A stretch of 64,000 bases of DNA from Pseudofrankia saprophytica (GTDB lineage Bacteria > Actinomycetota > Actinomycetes > Frankiales > Frankiaceae): the NCBI RefSeq assembly GCF_000235425.2, contig NZ_KI912266.1:612273-676272 (forward strand). The letters run 5' to 3'. The notes under the pieces were generated by a model that worked only from the letters and a program-made list of their open reading frames with translations, ran no database searches and was not told the DNA's origin. Each line of letters opens with the position of its first letter. Position 1 is the stretch's first letter. A program made the position numbers and the translations under genes. Positions 8,719 through 17,066 of this stretch are shown here, in pieces.

Positions 8719-9654
8719 TTATGGGCGGGGGTAGAGGCGGGTGAGGGTCGCGTATCCGGCGTTGAAGGCGCCGACTTCGTCGCTGGGTTTGTTCGTGGAG
8801 GTGCAGTCCTGGTTCTGTCGTGCGAGGGCTGGGTCGGGGATCTGTGGTTCGGTGTCGGTTTCGAGGAGTCCGCGGACTGTGCCGCCGGCGAAGCAGTTGG
8901 GGACGTTGAGGTTGGTGACCATGGTCTGGCGGGGTTTGGTGTCGGAGAGCAGGCTGGCGCGGTTCTTGGTGATCCAGTTCTGGACCAGTGTGACGGCGGG
9001 GGTGTAGTCGTAGGTGTCGCCGAGGCCGAGGCTGACGGCGAGGGCGGGGATGCCGCGTTGGGCGGCGGCGCGGGCGGCGCCGATGGTGCCGGACTCGTCG
9101 ACGTCGGGGCCGAGGGCTTGGCCTTCGTGGATGCCGGCGATGACGAGGTCGGGGTGCATGCCCAGGTCGTCGAGGGCGACGTTGACCGCGTCGGCGGGGA
9201 AGCCGTTCACCTCGGTGACGGGGGTGCCGTTGGACGCGTCGCTCTTGGTGTAGTTGACCGGGCCGTCGGTGGTCTTCCCGCCGGTGCCGCTTTGGTTCGC
9301 CGCCGGCGCGACGATCTCTATGGTGACGTCCCCGATGGTGGCCGACAGTCTGCCCACGCCCTGGACGATCGCCTCGATGCCTTCGGCGCCGACTCCGTCG
9401 TCGCTGGTGACGAGCACGTCGAGCACAGTGTCCGCCGAGTTGGCGGTTGGGTCGCCTGTCGCGGAGCCACCGGCGCCCGCGCCGCCGCCGGTGGCTGTGT
9501 CGGTGGCTGTGTCCGTCGGCGCCGCGGCGGCTGTGGCCGCGGTGGTGGACGTGGGCGCGGTCGTTCCCGCGTCCTCGGGCATACACGCGATGGCACCGAG
9601 CAGCACCGCGGCGCTGGCGATCGCGACGGACAGACGGACAGGCTTCCCGGGCAT
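8719..9654 (-). CDS. SurE-like 5'/3'-nucleotidase lipoprotein
   Basis: 311 aa from ATG 9654, which has AGGAGGG 5-6 nt upstream. Residues 1-25 form a lipoprotein signal (VAIASAAVLLGAIAC, lipobox LGAIAC), followed by a Thr/Ala-rich linker. The mature domain matches SurE: VLVTSDDGVGAEGI resembles the metal-binding LLTNDDGxxAPGI motif, and GIHEGQALGPDVDESGTIGA resembles GxNxGxNxGxxxxYSGTVGA. SurE is normally a cytoplasmic metal-dependent phosphatase; here Asn before DDG is Ser, and the protein should be exported and lipid-anchored. About 60 bp of non-coding DNA separates it from the secreted protein gene upstream. Confidence 0.85.
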   Translation of the reverse strand: MPGKPVRLSVAIASAAVLLGAIACMPEDAGTTAPTSTTAATAAAAPTDTATDTATGGGAGAGGSATGDPTANSADTVLDVLVTSDDGVGAEGIEAIVQGVGRLSATIGDVTIEIVAPAANQSGTGGKTTDGPVNYTKSDASNGTPVTEVNGFPADAVNVALDDLGMHPDLVIAGIHEGQALGPDVDESGTIGAARAAAQRGIPALAVSLGLGDTYDYTPAVTLVQNWITKNRASLLSDTKPRQTMVTNLNVPNCFAGGTVRGLLETDTEPQIPDPALARQNQDCTSTNKPSDEVGAFNAGYATLTRLYPRP

Positions 9655-9772
9655 GGGACCCTCCTGACGGTTGAGGTGTGAGGTCGTGTCGGCGCGGCGG
9701 GGCGCCACGGCGCCGTGAGCGGCCCGGCCCGGCGCCCCCCTGGACGCGCCGGGCCGGGCCGAGTCGCGGCGG

Positions 9773-10396
9773 TCAGCGGCCGTAGCGGCTGTAGCTCTCA
9801 GTGCCGGAGGTCGAGCTGGTCCCGTTGGTGTAGTACTCGGTGTTCTTGGCCCTGAGGGTGGAGCCGTTGGCCGCGGGAAGGATGTAGACCTTCTCGACCA
9901 GGCCGCTCTGGAAGTAGTAGGTCAGGGTGACCGACGTGCCCAGGTAGCCCCAGCTGATGTTCTTGGCGTAGCCCCAGTCGGTGTACTTGGTCCCGAGGCC
10001 CATCCAGGGGCGGGAGACGATCCGGAACTTGGCGGTGTTGAGGCGGTCGCAGTCGGTCTGCGAGATCGTGATGCTGGCGATGAACGCCTTCGAGTTGTTC
10101 GCCACCCAGACGCCGGCGTAGCCGTTGTCGCAGTTCGTCGACGCGCCGCCCGCGAACGCCGGGCCGCCCGTCGAGACGGCCTGCTCGACCGGCACCGGCG
10201 TCCCCGGCGCCGTGACCTCCGGCGCCGTCGGACCAGACGGCGGCGCCGACACCGCGGCCGACGCCGCGGCCGGGGGCGGCGCCGCGTCGCTGGTGCTCTC
10301 CGAGCTGCACGCGGCGGTAGCCAGGCCCAGTGCCAGGGCACTGACCGCCAGCGCGGCGCCGACCCGGCGGGAAAACGGAGCGAGAATGCGGTTCAC
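9773..10396 (-). CDS. Secreted lipoprotein of unknown function
   Basis: 207 aa from GTG 10396, chosen because AGGAGAAG lies about 6 nt upstream and a signal peptide follows at once. After the signal (AVSALALGLATAAC lipobox) comes an Ala/Pro/Ser-rich linker to about residue 75, then a compact domain with CDNGYAGVWVANNSKAF and a Cys in ISQTDCDRL, probably forming a disulfide, and Tyr/Trp/Thr-rich strands to the end. The mature domain looks beta-rich. I do not recognise a family. Confidence 0.7.
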   Translation of the reverse strand: MNRILAPFSRRVGAALAVSALALGLATAACSSESTSDAAPPPAAASAAVSAPPSGPTAPEVTAPGTPVPVEQAVSTGGPAFAGGASTNCDNGYAGVWVANNSKAFIASITISQTDCDRLNTAKFRIVSRPWMGLGTKYTDWGYAKNISWGYLGTSVTLTYYFQSGLVEKVYILPAANGSTLRAKNTEYYTNGTSSTSGTESYSRYGR

Positions 10397-10733
10397 GTTT
10401 ACTTCTCCTGTCGGCCGCGCTGCGTCTTTCGGCAGCGCTTTACGGTTACGGGGAGCACCCCGGGTCTCCTCGCCGAGCACCGGCCGGCGATGTGGTCGAT
10501 ATTCGCAAAGGCCGAGCTCCGGCCGGAAGGGAGCGCATTCCCGACCTGCCCGGAGTGGGATAGGAACAGGGCCCTACGATCGCCGGGACATCTCGGAAGA
10601 AGCCCAGTTGGAGGCCAGACGACGAGGCGAGACAGGGTTCCGCCTGACAATCTGTCGGCCAGCCGACACCACGGCCCAGAACCGCGCCCGGAAACCGCAC
10701 CGCTATTGGTCTTGGCGATCCGGGACCGCCTTC
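10397..10733. other. 337-bp intergenic region, no gene seen
   Basis: It lies between two minus-strand genes and should carry the promoter of the secreted protein gene at its left end. I see no conserved ORF, strong hairpin or repeat here. Confidence 0.5.
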
Positions 10734-11333
10734 TCATGACATCGCCGACGCTGTCGTGCTCCCGTCGACGATGGGATCGCCATCCGCCGGCGGTACGGGC
10801 ACTCGCCGCACGGCCAACGCGCCGAAACCGATGACGGTGGCGACGCTGTCCGCGATGCCGAGGGCGGGGATGTTGCCGATGTTCGCGATCGGGAACGCCA
10901 CCGCCGCGAGCCCGATCAGGATCGCCACCCACCGTGGCGCGACGCGTCGCAGCGCGATCGCGCACAGCAGGAGCATCAGCGGGAAGCCCAGCCCGAGTGG
11001 TTTGATCAGGACGGCCGCACCGTCCCGATCGACGAGGGAGACGTCGCCGAGCGCGACGTGGATCGCGTCGAAGCCGTAGGCGACGTTGCCGGCGATCCCG
11101 ATCGAGCCCACGACCAACAGCACGGCGGCGAACGTGCCGGACGTCCAGGTCGCGATCCGGATCAGCACGAGCGTGTAGGCGACGGCGCCGAGCACGTGGA
11201 AGATCCCGCCGGCCGAGTCGGACTCCCAGCCGCGCAGGGCGTAGAGGACGTTGGAGATCAGGTAGAGGACGGGCGCGACCACGAGGGACGCGTTCAGGAG
11301 CCGATCGGCGGGTGAGCCGGGGACGGCGTTCAC
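10734..11333 (-). CDS. Multi-pass membrane protein of unknown function
   Basis: 199 aa with five or six hydrophobic segments (VVAPVLYLISNVLYAL, HVLGAVAYTLVLIRIA, AVLLVVGSIGIAGNVAYGF, LGFPLMLLLCAIALRR, WVAILIGLAAVAFPIANIG, VATVIGFGALAV) and short loops. No catalytic motif is visible and I do not recognise the family. It is divergent from the histidine kinase gene; the two starts are separated by about 140 bp, so they probably share a promoter region, and the membrane protein may be a target of that two-component system. Confidence 0.72.
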   Translation of the reverse strand: MNAVPGSPADRLLNASLVVAPVLYLISNVLYALRGWESDSAGGIFHVLGAVAYTLVLIRIATWTSGTFAAVLLVVGSIGIAGNVAYGFDAIHVALGDVSLVDRDGAAVLIKPLGLGFPLMLLLCAIALRRVAPRWVAILIGLAAVAFPIANIGNIPALGIADSVATVIGFGALAVRRVPVPPADGDPIVDGSTTASAMS

Positions 11334-11473
11334 GGGAAGCTCCTTGCGGTCGGAGCGGATCGGTCCCGATCAGGGTCGCGGCGCGACCGCACCGGCACAT
11401 CCGGGCAGACCCGGCGGAATGGCAAGGGTTGTCCCGGTACCGCGCGCAGAGTGCGCTGTTGCACCATGTCGCT

Positions 11474-13411
11474 GTGCTTCGGATCTCGCCGCGTGTGGCG
11501 GGGCCGGCGTGCGGTGCCGCCGTCACGGCGCTGGTGGCGGGTGGGTTCGCCCTCGGAGCCTGGCTCGACAACCTGCACAACGGCCTGCTCGCCGTCGCCT
11601 TCACCGCCGTGGGGCTCTACGTCGTGTGGCAGCGCCCGGCCAACCGCGAGGCCTGGCTGTTCGTCGCCACCGGGGTGGCGCAGGCGGTGATGTTCGCGGC
11701 CCGCCAGTACGGCCTGCGCAGCCCCGCGCTGCCCGCCTCCTCCTGGGTCGGCTGGCTCGGGGTGTGGACGCTCCCGCTGGTGTTCGTGCTGACGGCGGTC
11801 ACGCTCATGAGCTTCCCGACCGGGCGCCTGCCCTCGCCGACGTGGCGCAGGGTCATCGGGGCGCTGGCCGTGCTGGGCGTCGCGCTCGCGGCGATGTCGG
11901 CGCTGTGGCCGGTCGAGTACGCCCGGGTGCCGCTGGCCGCGCCACATCCGCTGCACCTCCCGGGCGCCGCGGCCGCGGCCGACATCCATCCCATCGCGAT
12001 AGCTATCGGCTACCCGGCGTTCCAACTCGTCTGGGTGGTGTGCGCGATCAGGCGGCTGGCACGCGCGCAGGGCGACGAGTCCCGGCAGTTGCGCTGGTTC
12101 GTGTTCGCCGTGGCGGCGACGGGGGCGGTGATGGCCGCGGGGCTGATCGGGTGGCGCACCCCCGTGCCCGGGCTGCTGGCCGTGCCGCTGGTGCCGCTGG
12201 CAGCGGGAGCGGCCATCCTCAAGTACCGCCTCTACGACGTCGACCCGGTGATCAACGCGACGCTCGTCTGGGGCGCGATGGCGGCGGTGGTCACCCTCGG
12301 GTACGCCGTCGTGGTCGTCGCCGTCGGCAACCTGATCGGCGGTTCGGGCACGCTGCTCGCGCTGCTGGCCACCGCGCTGGTGGCCGTGGCGTTCGACCCG
12401 CTGCGCCGCCGCGCGCAGCGGGTGGCGGACCGGATCGTCTACGGCCGCCGCGCCACCCCGTACGAAGCCCTGTCACGGCTGTCCGCCCAGCTGACGGGCC
12501 CGTCCAGCGGACTGCTCGACGGGCTGTGTGCCACGGTGGCCGAAGGCACGGGCGCGCGGCAGGTCGTGCTGTGGACGGGATCCGCGGACGAGCTGCGCGC
12601 GGTGTCGGCGTGGCCGGCGGGGCGTCCGGACGAGGTACGGACCCTCGACGAGCTGACGCTCGGCGGGCGCGCGGTGCCGGTGGCACACGGTGGCCGGACC
12701 GTCGGCGCGCTCGCCGTGACGACGGGGGCGCGCGGCTCGTTGACCTCCCAGGAACGCGGTCTGCTCGCCGACCTCGCCGCCCAGGCGGGCCTCGTCCTGG
12801 AGCTGCGCGCGAGCGCCCAGCGGCTGGTCGCCGCGGGCGACGAGGCCCGGCGCCGGCTGGAGCGCGACCTGCACGACGGCGCCCAACAGCGGCTGGTCAC
12901 CGTCGCGATGGAGCTGGGCGCGCTCGCGGGGGCCGCCGACGGCGCCACCGCGTTCGCCGGACGGGCCGAGGCGGCCCGCCAGCAACTGCTGCAGGCGACC
13001 GCCGAGCTGCGGGAGACCGCGCGCGGACTGCACCCGGCCGTGCTCACCCAGGACGGGCTGGAGGCCGCGCTCGGCTACCTCGCCGACCGCTCCGCCCTTC
13101 CGGTGCGGCTGCACGTCACCGTGGACCGCCGGCTGGCACCCGCCGTGGAGGCCACGGCGTACTTCGTCGTCAGCGAGGGACTCACGAACGCGGCCAGGCA
13201 CGCCGGCGCCCGGATCACGACCGTCACCGCCGAGCTGACCGCGCAGGGGCTGCTGCTGGAGGTCCGCGACGACGGCCGAGGCGGGGCGCAGGCGCGCCCG
13301 GGATCCGGCCTGGAAGGACTCACCGACCGCCTCGCCGCCCTCGACGCCAGGCTGGTCGTCGAGACCGGACTCGGCGGAACTCGGCTGCGGACGGTGATCC
13401 CATGCGGGTGA
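11474..13411 (+). CDS. NarL-type sensor histidine kinase with N-terminal membrane domain
   Basis: About 645 aa. Multiple membrane helices occupy roughly residues 10-290, followed by a GAF-like sensory region. The HisKA_3 dimerisation box (RRRLERDLHDGAQQRLVTVA) has its phosphoacceptor at about His467. The HATPase_c domain has FVVSEGLTNAARHAGA (N box) and the G boxes DDGRGG and GSGLEGLTDRL. The start is uncertain: GTG 11474 gives a direct entry into the first helix, while TTG 11459 and codons back to 11312 are in frame but none has a clear Shine-Dalgarno. Its stop overlaps the response regulator start by 10 bp, so the two are translationally coupled. Confidence 0.87.
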   Translation: MLRISPRVAGPACGAAVTALVAGGFALGAWLDNLHNGLLAVAFTAVGLYVVWQRPANREAWLFVATGVAQAVMFAARQYGLRSPALPASSWVGWLGVWTLPLVFVLTAVTLMSFPTGRLPSPTWRRVIGALAVLGVALAAMSALWPVEYARVPLAAPHPLHLPGAAAAADIHPIAIAIGYPAFQLVWVVCAIRRLARAQGDESRQLRWFVFAVAATGAVMAAGLIGWRTPVPGLLAVPLVPLAAGAAILKYRLYDVDPVINATLVWGAMAAVVTLGYAVVVVAVGNLIGGSGTLLALLATALVAVAFDPLRRRAQRVADRIVYGRRATPYEALSRLSAQLTGPSSGLLDGLCATVAEGTGARQVVLWTGSADELRAVSAWPAGRPDEVRTLDELTLGGRAVPVAHGGRTVGALAVTTGARGSLTSQERGLLADLAAQAGLVLELRASAQRLVAAGDEARRRLERDLHDGAQQRLVTVAMELGALAGAADGATAFAGRAEAARQQLLQATAELRETARGLHPAVLTQDGLEAALGYLADRSALPVRLHVTVDRRLAPAVEATAYFVVSEGLTNAARHAGARITTVTAELTAQGLLLEVRDDGRGGAQARPGSGLEGLTDRLAALDARLVVETGLGGTRLRTVIPCG

Positions 13412-14046
13412 TGCTGGCGGACGACGCCGTTCTGTTCCGCGAAGGGCTCGCCCGCATCCTGACCGAGATGGGCTTCGACGTCACCGGCCAGTACGCCGAC
13501 GGAGACACTCTGGTCGCCGGGGTGCGCGACGACCCACCCGAGGTCGCGGTACTGGACCTGCGCATGCCACCCGGCTTCGCCAACGAGGGCATCGAGGCGG
13601 CCATGGCGATCCGGGCCGCGGCACCGACGGTCGGGCTGATGCTCCTGTCGCAGTACGTCGAGGTGCACCACGCCCTCCGGCTGATGACCGAGTTCGACGG
13701 CGGAGTCGGCTACCTGCTCAAGGACCGCGTCTCCGACCTGCGCGTCCTCGGCGCCGAACTGCGCAACATCGCTTCCGGAGGCACGGTGATCGACCCCGAC
13801 CTGGTGGTCCGCCTCGTCACCCGCCGCCGCGAGGACGACCCACTGGCCAGGCTCACGGACCGGGAACGGGCAGTACTGGGCCTGATGGCACGCGGGCACT
13901 CCAACGCCGCCATCGCCGCCGACCTCTACCTCGCGGTGAAGACCGTCGAGGCCTACGTGACCTCCATCTTCACGAAACTGGATCTGGCACCAGGCGACCG
14001 CGAACACCGACGCGTACTCGCGGTCCTCCGCTTCCTACGCGCATAA
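13402..14046 (+). CDS. LuxR/NarL family response regulator
   Basis: 214 aa. The receiver domain (about 1-120) has the acidic pair DD near residue 6-7, phosphoacceptor Asp52 in VAVLDLRMPP and Lys in YLLKDRV. The C-terminal LuxR HTH spans about residues 150-200 (LTDRERAVLGLMARGHSNAA, then KTVEAYVTSIF). ATG 13402 overlaps the end of the kinase gene, so it is its cognate partner. The target may be the divergent membrane protein gene at 10734-11333; I see no operator that proves it. Confidence 0.92.
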   Translation: MRVMLADDAVLFREGLARILTEMGFDVTGQYADGDTLVAGVRDDPPEVAVLDLRMPPGFANEGIEAAMAIRAAAPTVGLMLLSQYVEVHHALRLMTEFDGGVGYLLKDRVSDLRVLGAELRNIASGGTVIDPDLVVRLVTRRREDDPLARLTDRERAVLGLMARGHSNAAIAADLYLAVKTVEAYVTSIFTKLDLAPGDREHRRVLAVLRFLRA

Positions 14047-14153
14047 GTCCCGCGCCTGACGATCGCCACCGCTGGCGTCCAGGCCCTTGCCAGCGGCTCG
14101 CCCGATCTCTTGACCCGGCCGGAGCCGTCGAGCATCGTACGTCTGGTCAAATG

Positions 14154-14178
14154 CATACAAGATACATGATCTTGTATG
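14154..14178. promoter_or_regulatory. 25-bp operator: perfect 10-bp inverted repeat
   Basis: CATACAAGAT - ACATG - ATCTTGTATG, centred 42 bp upstream of the metal-hydrolase start at 14208, is a near-perfect palindrome and AT-rich against a very GC-rich background. A related element with CATAC on the left and TTGTGTG on the right lies at 17042-17066, upstream of the TetR gene 16354-16962. The size and symmetry fit a TetR dimer or dimer-pair site. The inference is that this TetR controls both promoters. Confidence 0.65.
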
Positions 14179-14207
14179 GTTCATGCGTCAGCCCCCTAGG
14201 AGACCGC

Positions 14208-15125
14208 ATGACGACCTTGCAGGTGCGGCGCGTGCCCTTCGACTTCGACGGCGACATCCCCTTCCTGTGGAACCCCGACAACCCCGAGTTCTCGCTGCAG
14301 GCCAATGCGACGGGCATCATCGCGATCGCGTTCGAGAAGTACATCGTGGCCGCGGTGAAGGAGGCGATTCCCCAGCTCACCGACCCCGACGTCGCCGCGG
14401 AGGCGGACGCGTTCCTCCGCCAGGAGGCACAGCACGCCAGGGCCCACCGCCAGCACCTGAGGGCGCTGGCCCGGACCTACCCCGGGCTCCAGGGGACGGC
14501 CAACGCCGCGATGGCGCTGTACGACGAGCTGCTGGAATCGAAGCCGTTGAAGTTCCATCTGGCCTACATCGCCGATCTCGAGTCGGCCTTCACCCCGACG
14601 TTCAAGCTCTTCCTCGATCATGAGGACCGGCTGTTCGCCCCCGGCGACGACCGCGTCGCGTCGCTGTTCCTGTGGCATTTCACCGAGGAGGTCGAGCACC
14701 GCAGCTCCGGCCTACGGATCTACCGGGAGTTCGGCGGCGAGGCCTACCGCCTCCGCGCGCTGCCCGCGGTGCTGTGGCACATCAACCGCCTGATCAAGGT
14801 CATCGCGGAGGGCTTCAACGAGCATGTCCCGTTCGAGGACCGGAAGGTCGACGCACGCTCCATGATCCCCGCTGTCGGGCTGCGGCAGGGGCTGCACCAG
14901 AAGCTGGCGTTCCGGCGCCGCGGCGCCGGCGCCCAGGGCTCGGGGGGTCTCGACTTCGTGCCGAAGAGCGAACGCCGCGCCGCGGCTCGCCGCGTCCTGC
15001 GCGCCCAGCTCCCGGGGCACGACCCCGAACACCAGCCGCTGCCGGAGTTCGTCGGCACCTGGCTGGGCCGCTACGACGACGGCGCGCCCGTCGCCACCTG
15101 GTACTCCGCCACCAAGGCCGGCTGA
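14208..15125 (+). CDS. Predicted metal-dependent hydrolase, PF10118 (Metal_hydrol) type
   Basis: 305 aa from ATG 14208, preceded by CTAGGAGA. The N-terminus (VPFDFDGDIPFLWNPDNPEF), a helical core with EAQHARAHRQH near residue 75, and WHFTEEVEHRSSG near residue 160 match PF10118, a ferritin-like helical family with conserved Glu/His residues expected to bind a di-metal site. Biochemical function is poorly known. The next gene (15135, membrane protein) follows after 9 bp and should be cotranscribed. Expression is probably controlled through the palindrome at 14154-14178. Confidence 0.85.
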   Translation: MTTLQVRRVPFDFDGDIPFLWNPDNPEFSLQANATGIIAIAFEKYIVAAVKEAIPQLTDPDVAAEADAFLRQEAQHARAHRQHLRALARTYPGLQGTANAAMALYDELLESKPLKFHLAYIADLESAFTPTFKLFLDHEDRLFAPGDDRVASLFLWHFTEEVEHRSSGLRIYREFGGEAYRLRALPAVLWHINRLIKVIAEGFNEHVPFEDRKVDARSMIPAVGLRQGLHQKLAFRRRGAGAQGSGGLDFVPKSERRAAARRVLRAQLPGHDPEHQPLPEFVGTWLGRYDDGAPVATWYSATKAG

Positions 15126-15134
15126 GGACGCCCC

Positions 15135-16301
15135 ATGTCCAGTAGCTGCGACCCCGCCTTCGAACGGCTCGCCGGGAAGATCGGAAGCTTCTCCTGTGAC
15201 TCGGTCGAACCCGTCATCCACCTGCGCGATCCGTTCGACCTGAGCAACGGGACGCTTCCCGTCGTCGAAACGCTCCTGATCGCCGGCGCGATACTCGCCC
15301 TGGTCCATGCCATACGGCGCTGGCGCCGGCACGGCGACCCGTCGAACCTGGCGATCTGGCTCGGGGCGATCGTCTACCTCGCCGTCACCGAGCCGCCCCT
15401 GTTCTTCTCCCGGAACCTGGGGCTGCCCGACAACATGCACGAGGTGTTCGCCCACAACGTCTTCACGATCCAGCTGGTGTACGACCGCATCCCGCTCTAC
15501 ATCGTCGCCCTGTACACGGCCCTCACCTCGCTGGCCTACGAGATCGTCCGGTCGCTCGGCGGCTTCCGCCGCAACGTCTTCCTCGGCGCGATCTGCGTCG
15601 GGTTCGTCCACCACCTCTTCTACGAGATCTTCGACCAGCTCGGACCCCAGCTGCGCTGGTGGATCTGGAACGACGACCTGGCCATCAACCAGCCACAGCT
15701 GGCGTCGGTACCGATGACCAGCGTCTTCATCTTCGCCGCGCTCGGCCCGGCCGCGCTCACCCTGCTGGTCCGGCTGTTCGTGGGGCGCAGGGCCGACCGG
15801 GGCGAACCCCCGCGCGGCTGGGGCCTCGCCGGCCGCACGATCGCGGCGGGGGTGCTCGTACCGCCGCTGATCGCCGTCGGCAGCCTGCCGTCCTCGGTGG
15901 TCGGCGACGACAACAACGAGGCCCAGGCGGTCGTCATGTGGCTGTGCGTCGCGGCCTTCGCCGTCGTCGCCGTGCCGGTCCTCTACCAGCAGTGGCGGTC
16001 CACCCGCGCGGCCCCGGTCCCGCCGGCGGCCGAACGTCCGTGGTTCGCCCTCGGGTATGGCGGCGTCTTCCTGGCGGCCTTCGTCGTTCTGTGGGCCACC
16101 GCGCTCCCCGACTACCTCTCGGCCACCGACGGCGTCACCACCGACGCCACCCCCACCGGCAGCCTGCCCTACGCCGTCGGATGCTTCCTGGCCGCGGCCG
16201 TCGTACTGGCCGGCCTCGCGACGGCGTCACCAGTCCTCGTCAGCCGCCGGCCGTCACGGTCGGCGCCGCGGGAACCATTGCCGGAGAAGTCGCCCGCCTG
16301 A
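15135..16301 (+). CDS. Multi-pass membrane protein of unknown function, in operon with PF10118 protein
   Basis: 388 aa. The soluble N-terminus (about 40 aa) has Cys5 and Cys21. At least eight hydrophobic segments follow, beginning with VVETLLIAGAILALVHAI. Conserved-looking loop features include FFSRNLGLPDNMHEVFAHNV, FVHHLFYEIFDQLGP and the Trp-rich LRWWIWND, where His and Glu residues near membrane faces could bind metal or cofactor. I do not recognise a family. The 9-bp spacing to the upstream hydrolase gene implies joint expression, so the pair may form one membrane-associated oxidase or hydrolase system; that is inference. Confidence 0.75.
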   Translation: MSSSCDPAFERLAGKIGSFSCDSVEPVIHLRDPFDLSNGTLPVVETLLIAGAILALVHAIRRWRRHGDPSNLAIWLGAIVYLAVTEPPLFFSRNLGLPDNMHEVFAHNVFTIQLVYDRIPLYIVALYTALTSLAYEIVRSLGGFRRNVFLGAICVGFVHHLFYEIFDQLGPQLRWWIWNDDLAINQPQLASVPMTSVFIFAALGPAALTLLVRLFVGRRADRGEPPRGWGLAGRTIAAGVLVPPLIAVGSLPSSVVGDDNNEAQAVVMWLCVAAFAVVAVPVLYQQWRSTRAAPVPPAAERPWFALGYGGVFLAAFVVLWATALPDYLSATDGVTTDATPTGSLPYAVGCFLAAAVVLAGLATASPVLVSRRPSRSAPREPLPEKSPA

Positions 16302-16353
16302 CACGATGATCTTGGTCGAACCGTAGCCCGCGGCCCGCAGTCCTCGGCCCGCG

Positions 16354-16962
16354 TCATACGGACCCGGGGGCGACGGCCGGCGCTATCCAGCGTTCCAGAT
16401 AGCCGCGTAGGTCGGGCCCCGTGCGCGGCGGATCGGGTGGGTCGATCGTCATCGACTGGAGGATCCGCAGCATCAGCTCGATCAGCTCGTCGAGCCGGCG
16501 ATCGTCGTAGCCGGCAGCCACCCAGTCGATCTCCGAACGGTGGAACAGGTCCTTCCCGAACTCCATCGCCACGGTCGAGGTGACGCCGCGCGTGAACGGA
16601 CCGGGGCGGCCGGCGGCGAGCAGCAGGGTGAGGTGCGCCCTCGTGGGGAGCCATTCGATCGCCGTCGCGAGCGCCTCGACGACCCAGTCCGCGGGACGGG
16701 TGACCCGGCGCAGGTGCCGCGTGAGCTCATCGACGAAGGAACCGACGGCCGCCTGCCCGACGGCGATGAACAGCTCGTCCGTGCTGGCGTAGTACCGGTA
16801 CACGGTCTGACGGATGACGCCGAGCTCCATCGCCACGTCGTGCAGCGTGAACGCCGCCGCGCCGTTGCGGTCGACGCACCGCATCGCCGCCTCGATGATC
16901 CGCGCGCGCGCCTCGTGCTCATCCGCGGGCGGCGAGCCCGCCCAGCCGTGACGCCTCGCCAT
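16354..16962 (-). CDS. TetR family transcriptional regulator
   Basis: 202 aa from ATG 16962, which has AAGAGGA about 8 nt upstream; an in-frame codon at 17022 would add a basic leader of 20 residues and is less likely. The HTH region (about residues 20-65) reads AAFTLHDVAMELGVIRQTVY then RYYASTDELF. It is convergent with the hydrolase/membrane operon. A degenerate copy of the 14154 palindrome lies upstream of it at 17042-17066, so it probably represses itself and that operon. Confidence 0.9.
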   Translation of the reverse strand: MARRHGWAGSPPADEHEARARIIEAAMRCVDRNGAAAFTLHDVAMELGVIRQTVYRYYASTDELFIAVGQAAVGSFVDELTRHLRRVTRPADWVVEALATAIEWLPTRAHLTLLLAAGRPGPFTRGVTSTVAMEFGKDLFHRSEIDWVAAGYDDRRLDELIELMLRILQSMTIDPPDPPRTGPDLRGYLERWIAPAVAPGSV

Positions 16963-17041
16963 GACCCGATTCCTCTTGCGTCGACAACCCGAGCTCTCGC
17001 CACCCACCGACCCCGCGGCCAACCTACAGGGCCGCCATCAC

Positions 17042-17066
17042 CATACGAAGAAGATCAATTTGTGTG
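17042..17066. promoter_or_regulatory. Degenerate copy of the 14154 operator, upstream of TetR gene
   Basis: This 25-bp segment starts CATAC and ends TTGTGTG. It is an imperfect inverted repeat and agrees with the 14154-14178 palindrome at about 16 of 25 positions, including both outer half-site cores. It overlaps the last codons of the PAP2 gene and lies about 80 bp upstream of the TetR start, as expected for an autoregulatory site. Confidence 0.45.

Noticed and set aside
11344-13400. Long plus-strand frame overlapping the kinase, continuous with the response regulator
   Set aside because: The first 690 residues are Arg/Gly/Pro shadow of the kinase frame. Only the part from 13402 is real (response regulator).
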